A stretch of 64,000 nucleotides of DNA, taken from Isoetes taiwanensis (Eukaryota > Streptophyta > Lycopodiopsida > Isoetales > Isoetaceae). Shown piece after piece: positions 56,272-64,000 of this stretch; the stretch's first letter is position 1, and the number at the start of each line of letters is the position of its first letter. Made by a program: the position numbers and the translations under genes. Where the stretch lies: the NCBI GenBank assembly GCA_021234155.1, contig JAJEKV010000009.1:12096546-12160545 (forward strand). Reading direction: 5' to 3'. The notes below the pieces were generated by a model. The model was given only the letters and a program-made list of their open reading frames with translations, searched no databases and was not told where the DNA came from.

Positions 56272-57616
56272 TATTTAACCATAAGCTTCTACTGGAGTTA
56301 TATCTAAACCACACTAGAAGTGTTGCAACGTTAGATCCAAAACAAGCTATATCTAGAATCGGTAACCGTTTAGATGAGCAAGTAGATCTTGAAATGGCAA
56401 GCTAAAAATAGTGGATCTATTAATTTATGCAAGGAACACAGTGAAAAATAAAGGTCTAGAAGGGTGCACCCAGAGACAATTATGATAACAGAGAAGGAAA
56501 TGAATACCATGCTAAGTTTACAACTAGACTTAAGAAATATTAGAAATACTAGACTTCAGAATTACTGGCTGCATATAAATCAGAAAAAGTAGCAGTATGG
56601 GTTAAGTTTGAACTCCATGTCAAATGCTTGAGGCTTAAGTTAGATATTATGTGGAATCAGAGCTATTAATTGTAGGAAAATTTAAATTATAGAGAGACAT
56701 GATCAACAACACTTAAAATATAAAGAAGAGGCATATTAACATCTTGTAAAGGAACTTGATTTGCTATGTTGCCCAATTCGCTGTGCTGCCAGGATGCATG
56801 AGTATGTCTGCGACAGGAACATCTAGACCATCTAAGATAGACTGGAAATCTATAAGCAAGCATTCAAGAGTATCCGGATTGTTTGCTCCATTGATTCTTT
56901 CGCAACATGATGCACTGAGCCAATGCCAATTGCCTTCCTGCGGCAATCTGCGTTGTTACCTGTTGGAGTTCGATTGTTTGGCATTTCATGCTTTCTGGGG
57001 CTTCCTGAATTATCTATGTTCACATTGACATTGGGAGTGTCTTCAGTACTCGCAAAAGGATCATCAAAAGCAGCATTAGATCCAACTGTTTCATAGAAAC
57101 TGTCAGAAAAGTTAGTGTGCAAATCTGCTGCCTCAAAAGCTTCATTCCCAAAGTCCCCATCATCCCCAGCCCCTATTGCCAACTTGAAGGCTCTGGACCC
57201 GTATGCTAGAAGCCTCATGCTTGAATTTATCTCATTTGTTCTTCAGTTGCCTGACTTCCACTAATCCACCAACAATTGGCTGTAACATTTTATGTCGATA
57301 GGTCTGTGAGATACATAAACAATTTCTATGTAAACGTGATATATTGTCTATAAATTCATCTCCTTCTTTTTTCGAATTTGTTGATTAACACGGGAAAAGA
57401 GGGATTATTTCTATAACCCGCTTTCATTCGCTGCAAGTCGATGATTCTAGATAGATGTTGCATGTGTAAACACCCATCTTCAAGTATAATAAACCTTATT
57501 TTCCATTTTCAAGTTTATATTCCAACAGTCTTTGAGACAGACAGACAGGAGGGTTGTGGAACGGGTACAATCCTGGGCAAGAAGCGCAAACAACGGAATA
57601 GGGAATGAAGACACAC
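56272..57616 (-). pseudogene. Block B right part with Myb/SANT-like fragment
   Basis: Copy of 15165-16555. The minus-strand fragment (57310-56760) has the same stop at the conserved Trp and the same acidic GAGDDGDFGNEAFEAAD stretch, but lacks about 45 bp encoding YERMEEVKYG. The last part reads CCERINGANNPDTLECL in another frame. Confidence 0.55.
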
Positions 57617-57617
57617 A

Positions 57618-57655
<38 letters not shown>

Positions 57656-58492
57656 GAGTCTGTTAAGACCATAAGAAATAACAGACTTTAGGCCTTATAG
57701 TTCCATTTGGAAAAATAAGACCTTCAATTGCAATCCTAGAAATAGACGGTGCGATCTAATTCTAGGCCCTGATAAGGAGCAACCAGGAATAAGAAATAGA
57801 TCCATAAACATAACTTTAAGAACAGAAGTACGGGATACACGTGGAATATAATAATGAAAAATATCTAGATAAGTTGATAAAAGAATTAACTCAACTAACT
57901 AACAGGTTACAAAGTAGACAAAAGAAATATGATATTCAAATATATAAGATTCAAACATAACTACATAATGGCTGGAGGTAAAACAACCACATATAATATT
58001 ACAATAGTGCAGCAATATTGCAGATCTATGCTTGATTCATAAATAGCATACACGAAGCAACTAGTTCACAAGATAAAATTTATGACCAACCCAACAAAGG
58101 TGGTGGGACAACATATAACAACAGAATGGAGAAAAGTAGATAGATGTCACCAAGAAGCTAACTTCTGAAGTTAAATCTTGCAGATTTGAGCAGTGGTATT
58201 TGCTCATTGCACACATGAAAAACACCACATGGAGGGATAAGTCCGGTTACCTGCAGTGGAACCAAATGCAAGTTAGCCTAAGAAGGGTAAATGCAAAAGC
58301 CACAAACAGGTAAGCAGTGAACTCATCCGGCTTAACGCCCTTCACCATAAAACCAAACTATTAAATAAACAGAATAATAGATTTGGCAGTTAATAAACTC
58401 TAAAAAACAACGTTCTACTAAAATAGGAAAGGGGCAGTTTAGTTCCTACAATGGCATGTGTTTAATAGGTCAAATATGAAGAGTTCTAATGC
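57617..58492. other. A-tract and unassigned segment
   Basis: A run of about 34 A's (57617-57650) is followed by about 840 bp with no recognisable coding sense and no counterpart in copy 1. Confidence 0.5.
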
Positions 58493-59712
58493 TGCAAGAA
58501 ACAATATTACAATTTAATAAGGCAAACAGCTTAAGGGATCCTGCAACCTTATTTTGGTAACCAGCCAAGCCAGCTACAAATCATAAATGGTATATGATTA
58601 TATTTCTATCGGAAGCGGAGTTTACACTACTAAAGAACACAAGGAAACTATCTAGGATAGAATTCTTAAAGCTCGCTAAGAGAACCTGAACAATTCAGCA
58701 GTGAAATATTAATTTCTTAGATGGGCAGTAAAATAGCAAATTGAAGAGTGTAATAAGCTGAATAAGGCTTAATAGCATTACACTACAAGAAATGGATAAG
58801 AATCAACAAGCCGCAGTCTAATCCAACAGTCTTATCCTTCTTTTACAAGCGATTGAGATTTACTTTTTCTGAAAATACACATTAAACAACATATTTCCCC
58901 ATAAGGGTACCAAACTAAGGTGGTTGAATTCCTAAAATCACAACATATGTGTTCACAGCTATACGTATGAGCCTACACGAGGGTAACAGCAGAACTTAAG
59001 TCGATAAACCATAATGATTTAAGAGAATCCTGCACATTAGTATTAGTAATATGTATATTTAACCATAAGCTTCTGTTGGAGTTATATCTAAACCACACTA
59101 GAAGTGTTGCAACGTTAGATCTAAAACAAGCTATATCTAGAATTGGTAACCGTTTAGATGAGCAAGAGCTAAAAATAGTGGATCTATTAATTTATGCAAG
59201 GAACACAGTGAAAAATAAAGGTCTAGAAGGGTGCACCCAGAGACAATTATGATAACAGAGAAGGAAATGAATATCATGCTAAGTTTACAACTAGACTTAA
59301 GAAATATTAGAAATACTAGACTTCAGAATTACTGGCTGCATATAAATCAGAAAAAGTAGCAGTATGGGTTCAGATTGAACTCCATGTCAAATGCTAGAGG
59401 CTTAAGTTAGCTATTATGTGGAACATAGCTATTAATTGTAGGAAATCTTAAATTATAGAGAGACATAATCAACAACGCTTAAAATATAAAGAAGAGGCAT
59501 ATTAACATCTTGTAAAAGAACCTGATTTGCTATGTTGCCCAATTCGCTGTGCTGCCAGGATGCATGAGTATGTCTGCGACATGAACAGTTAGACCATCTA
59601 AGATAGACTGGGAATCTATAAGCAAGCATTCAAGAGTATCCGGATTGTTTGCTCCATTGATTCTTTCGCAACATAATGCACTGAGCCAATGCCGATTGCC
59701 TTCCTGCGGCCA
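58493..59712. repeat. Third partial copy of block B
   Basis: It matches 14612-15836 (from TGCAAGAAACAATATTACAA to TTCCTGCGGC) without the H5 insertion. It ends inside the Myb/SANT-like fragment region, where a different exon-like sequence follows. Confidence 0.85.
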
Positions 59713-59890
59713 TTGCCTTCCAGAAATTGCGGTCTTGGGCATGAAATAAGGGAAGATCTGAGCTACTTAGGCAGAGAGATACACCAACGGCCATCTTTAC
59801 TGGAATAAGAGTAAGGCAGACGGCATAGATGCCAGCTTGTGCAGATCGGAATGAAAGATACGAAGGTGCTGCCATCGTGAACAACTAAGG
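59713..59890 (-). pseudogene. Unknown first-exon-like frame
   Basis: Minus strand MFTMAAPSYLSFRSAQAGIY..., then FHAQDRNFWKAMAAGRQ, runs into the third block-B copy. It may show what preceded the shared exon in its source gene. Not recognised. Confidence 0.35.
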
Positions 59891-60546
59891 TAATTCTGAA
59901 ACCCTAAAGGAGAGACAAGCACTATTTCGAATATAGATGAATATCAGGGTTTCTTGTCACAATGAAAAAAAGTCATATCGCTAAAATTGTAACTACTCAA
60001 ATTGCCTCATAATTATTTGACGGAAACTGGCAAAGATATTTACCAAAGGATATTTCTGCTTATTGGTTAGCATGACCTAACCTCCTGGAGTTTAAAAGCT
60101 TAAAGAATACCAAAAGATGCCAGATGATTAAAGTTCTATAGGTTTATGGTATAGGATATGTGTCTAGGACATTCTTTGGTAGTTACATACCAAATCCAAT
60201 GGTCAAAATTCGATCCAATGGTTACAAAATTTGGAAGCAATTCCAACTTGAAACCCATGGATATGAGGTCTATGAAGTCTGAATATGAACATATACTTAG
60301 AGATTATGAAAATACAAATTATTAAGATGAGAGATAGCTGGGACAGTGGCAATCCTAGCACATATAATAGCCTATACTATGAAATCAATATGAAGATATA
60401 CTGTCTAGAATAATGTTCCAATAGGAACAAGGGAATCTGGCGTAAGAATATCACAACACCATCCGTTTCCAAAAAGGTAAAATAGAAACATTAGACTAAG
60501 GAGAACATATCTTGCATACATAACTCAGCAACATAATAGTCAATAT
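59891..60546. other. Gene-free stretch
   Basis: AT-rich, no counterpart elsewhere in the window and no coding sense. It ends in an A-tract (60548-60565) at which block C begins. Confidence 0.5.
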
Positions 60547-60565
60547 ATAAAAAAAAAAAAAAAAA

Positions 60566-61765
60566 GCCCTAGCGGTAAAGCAGGCTTGGGAATGCATTGG
60601 GTTGGTTGCAGAGTTGATGGAGGGATGCCTCTATGTTGTTCGATGAGGTTAGAGTGGATATTAAGAAAGAATCAAAATTAGCAATGGAAGAAAGTAGAGT
60701 GCATTTTGTATTCCAGTGTCTATATTAAGTCGAGACATTAACGTTAAGAATGTTTGTCAGTATAGATGAAAGAGCATTTTGTTCATGAAAGTCGAAGGGC
60801 ATTTGATACCTCGGGCCTAAGTCGAAGTTAGGGTAAGCACTCAAGGTTATTGAAGAGTTTGAATGAGGTTGTATGATGGTTAAATCAATGGAGGTGGAGT
60901 TTCGCTATGACATCTTGTACCCTCTTGTACCAGTTTAAAAGCAGTCCTCATACCTTATTAAAAAAATAGAACCTTCACATTATAGATCATGTATCTGTAA
61001 TCTGGAGCAATCTCAAGCACATTTTCAATACAAAAAAGTCCTCTAGATGAAGGCCTCATAAAGGTGATTATATTACATCTGCACGGAGGAAGATGGTCAT
61101 GCCATGCACGCTTTAGTTAGTGACCTCTATAAATTTACTGTGATGCAACTGACCTCTATAAATTTACTGTGACGCCAATACAGTTGAGACTATTATTCCT
61201 TTTTTTTGTGTATATTTGAAGTAGTGGTTAATGCCCAGTGACATCATACAATAAACAAAGACATACCCATTTGAGATAAAAACATTATATATTCCCAAGT
61301 AGACATAATTTCATGACTTAATAACACATAGTGCAAGAGTTTCCAGCATAGTGATCCACATATTCAACTTGTGGATGGCGATAGTGAGAGCAACTACTTG
61401 CCTTCACAAAATATAAGGAATTGAGGTTGAGCAAATAATTGGCAAATCACTAGAGAAGGATATGCATGTAACATCAAAATAACATCAAAAGGTTTAGTTT
61501 TCATAATGTCTTTAGCCACAACAACATTTCATGCTCAGTGAATAACATCAATGAAACAAATATAATGATGTACAATAAGTGTCAAGCCATATTCAGTAAT
61601 TAATAGCACGAAGTATTAACCTTCATCCATATGGCTGCAAGCAAATAAAAAAGAAGTCTTTTTCTTCCATTTTCATCCCATAAGACAATGATATTGCTTC
61701 CTTTTGCCTTGACCATGTTAAGCATATGTCGTGATAACATATTGCACAATGCTGCATCATGTGCT
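60566..61765. other. Block C, left part, with empty LINE site
   Basis: Matches 16573-17287 and 18905-19426. The point 61278/61279 (TTTGAGATA/AAAACATTAT) is uninterrupted and marks where copy 1 holds the LINE. No gene was recognised. Confidence 0.8.
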
Positions 61766-61769
61766 GGCA

Positions 61770-61995
61770 TTATATAGATAGATTACATGCAAGATCCAAC
61801 ATTCCACATTTGGCATGTATATCAACAAAGATCGCTACAAACATGTCCGTGGTGCATGAATGAGCTTTCCATTTCGACATTGTTATTGAAGCACATACTC
61901 TCAAAATAACATATGCAATCTTGTTAGGTTTCACACGCTCTAATTGCATTTTCTCAGCGCGTGTAGAGCTTTTTGTATTGTTGCAAAACTTCACA
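61770..61995 (-). pseudogene. PPR-protein fragment (minus strand, copy 2)
   Basis: MQLERVKPNKIAYVILRVCA...VDIHAKCGMLDLACN, slightly closer to the PPR consensus than the copy at 19427-19660. Too short for a working protein. Confidence 0.7.
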
Positions 61996-62479
61996 AGCGC
62001 AAAGAATCACTTGGCCAAGAAATAACATGTCCCCCGTGTAGTCACAATGGCAAAAGCCACACAAATCCAAAGATAAATGTTAACAAGATCAAGTTTCCGG
62101 CTGCAACAAGAACAATCCTTTGCATATCCTGCGAATGGACAAATTTATCCAAGAGATTTCTACATGTATAGAAGTAACCTTATTGCATGTTTGTCAAGCC
62201 GGGAAGCTTGAGGGCCAGGTAAATGATCCAGAGTGTTACTGGATAACCATTCCTATTTCAAATTTTACTACGTCTTTGTACGTTGCCAAACCACCGATTT
62301 GACAAAATCTCTTAGAAAAACTTGCAGAGACAAACTTTCATATAGCTCATGGATGATGAGATATGCAGGAAAACTTTCATATGCAAAAGATGCAGAATTT
62401 CTAAAGAAATGTCCCTATAATGTTTGCCAAACAAAAGATTCAAGATTCCAATCTGATAGAATCAATATTAACCATTAAA

Positions 62480-62745
62480 AAAATGTATGTGATCTGAGAA
62501 TAACCTTTACCATGTCCATTCCACATTTCACCTGCAACAGATTTCTTGAATGATTGCCATTACGCCTTACACAATCAGATTCACAAATTGCTTCAACCAA
62601 TGAAATAAGATTCTCAAAGTTTGTGATGCTTAATTCCAAGAGATCATCCACGTGGATGCCAGATACTATGTTGTGAATTTGAGGATGCAGAATAACTGTA
62701 GCTTTTGAAAATTCACTAGATGAAGAATGCCGTTTCAAGGTTTGC
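62480..62745 (-). pseudogene. ACD11/GLTP-like exons (copy 2)
   Basis: ATVILHPQIHNIVSGIHVDD, then LISLVEAICESDCVRRNGNH and SRNLLQ at a probable donor, followed by VKCGMDMVKVIL. Open over 87 codons, unlike copy 1. The RxxGNHSRNLLxVKxGMDMVKV pattern is the ACD11-type GLTP core. The N-terminal helices of the fold are missing. Confidence 0.65.
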
Positions 62746-63254
62746 TTGCTAAATTAGTGATCTATGTAATTGCTATCTATATTTTAGATCTTGGCAGGAA
62801 CTGAACAAATGGACATCCAAGAGGATAGGATTGAGCATGTTGTGTAGAAGTGCTAGACTTCACTGAAAAATGCGACATTCTCGAAATATGCATGCAGGGA
62901 GAGATTATATTGATAAAGATGCATTGCACAAATGGTTATTGATCCACTTATATAGATGCTATAAATCAGAAATGATTATGAAATTCATAGATCCTCGTAT
63001 GACATGTGCTAAAGAACCCAGAATTTCAATAACCCAAGATCCCTATGGTTTAAACCGTGAGGATAACTCTACTCATTGGGCTTCAAATGAGGCATAAAAC
63101 GACCAGAGATAAAATGCAACTAGAAGATGCCCACAACCATTCCCATAGTTCAAAATTTGCTATGTTCCTTGGTAATACATTGGTAATCAAGAAACAAATG
63201 GTAGCTCAAGTGAACTAAAATCTGTGCAAATAAGTTTCAGTGCAACAGAAATGC

Positions 63255-63560
63255 TTTATCTAAGTTCTCAAATGGGTATTCAAAACATACCGTGCAATTG
63301 CTGAGAGTTCTTGTTTATAAGCCTCTTCAACCGGCATAAGCTGAGCTATGTGTACACTGTATATTCGAACTGTACAATACAAGCAATAAGTCCTTGCCAG
63401 AAACAAACTGTATTGTGCAGGTATGGTAGGAAATGTCCCCATATCATATCGTGGTTCACAAAAAGCTTATCAATAAGAAACCAATATGCTTTGTACTCGT
63501 ATTCCATTTGATGAACATTCTTAAAGGGTATAACCTAAAATAACAAGATGCTCCACCAGT
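63255..63560 (-). pseudogene. Unknown exon fragment, longer version
   Basis: Counterpart of 20970-21100 with about 80 bp more: NVHQMEYEYKAYWFLIDKLF, then GTFPTIPAQYSLFLARTYCL and MPVEEAYKQELSAIARY. The absence of the middle part in copy 1 is a clean deletion. Not recognised. Confidence 0.4.
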
Positions 63561-63580
63561 TTCAGTGTAGAAAACGCTCA

Positions 63581-63892
63581 TCAAGTTAGATGCTCGCATA
63601 TGAAGTTTCTCTTAAGATGTCCTCCTACAGAAGTACAAGCCAGGGTCCATATGCAATACCCCTGGAGTAAACAACTAAGATTCTGAAAACTAAAAAATTC
63701 AACATCCTGAACAATGCGCCAGCGTGCGAGGAAAGAGATTATACGTAGTAGAGAGAAACTATAGGCACAAATAAACTCTTCCATACTTTGAACTTGAACA
63801 TGGGCAAAGATAGGAAACCTTCCTCCAACATTTGATTGGTCTAGGCCATTTGGCGAGCTATGGGTTTTTCCTTGTCCACTAAGCGTGGCCAT
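63581..63892 (-). pseudogene. Unknown first-exon-like frame (copy 2)
   Basis: MATLSGQGKTHSSPNGLDQS opens a frame of 103 codons. Relative to copy 1 it has 11 extra bases (CCTCCTACAGA) near its end and a three-base loss. No domain was recognised. Confidence 0.35.
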
Positions 63893-64000
63893 GTAAGTAT
63901 GTTGGAAGCATAGATGGAGGTTCCAGCCGATTGTTAGCCTAAATTTACATACTGGCCAGGTGGCCTGTTGTCTCAGCCAATGATCAATGCAGCTTGGACG

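Larger units (their letters stand above)
37182..63922. repeat. Segmental duplication, copy 2
   Basis: Direct copy of 8927-21463, stretched to 26.7 kb by later insertions: the DNA transposon 40490-49765, Helitron H5 53087-56271, and a 2.9-kb segment between two A-tracts (57617-60565). The right edge is after TGGAGGTT at 63922. Confidence 0.9.

Overview
The window looks like a stretch of repeat-dense land-plant nuclear DNA, most likely from a fern or fern-like lineage. This rests on Ty1/copia, LINE and Helitron elements, PPR-protein debris with introns, TRM/LONGIFOLIA-type, ACD11-like and SNU13 exons, and a GH18 chitinase with a C-terminal chitin-binding module. I see no intact host gene. Almost every recognisable coding piece is a fragment or is frameshifted.

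Layout. 1-2231: dispersed repeats, a GC-rich hairpin and an enolase pseudogene on the minus strand. 2232-6923: a complete copia retrotransposon with indistinguishable 269-bp LTRs, 5-bp target duplications, and a primer-binding site that matches the anticodon arm of initiator tRNA-Met. 6924-8926: short repeats. 8927-21463 and 37182-63922: two direct copies of one segmental duplication. Blocks A, B and C carry a Helitron remnant, a TRM-like exon, PPR exons, a Myb/SANT-like fragment, a second PPR fragment and ACD11-like exons. Copy 1 later gained a LINE. Copy 2 gained a 9.3-kb DNA transposon and a Helitron, and differs by about 2.9 kb at an A-tract. 21629-25953: one broken GH18 chitinase and a second copy of its 3' end. 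23964-40263: a run of Helitrons, all with their 3' ends at the left, one nested in another, carrying fragments of an O-methyltransferase, SNU13 and unknown genes.

The most novel object is the element at 40490-49765. It pairs a DDE-type transposase gene on the plus strand (DFAENY / SDGCASQF / HGKGTHDGE motifs) with a convergent multi-exon minus-strand gene. That gene has coiled-coil, acidic/basic, weakly Ulp1-like and FCP1-like parts. Clusters of the palindrome TGTACA lie between and beside them, and a near-terminal inverted repeat brackets the whole.

A technical signal affects every pseudogene call. Where duplicated copies can be compared, one copy often differs from the other at CAG and CTG trinucleotides (to CG, CGG, CAAAG, CCG or TCG). 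That is not the pattern of methyl-cytosine decay. It is better explained by sequencing error at CHG-methylated cytosines, so some frameshifts here may not be real.
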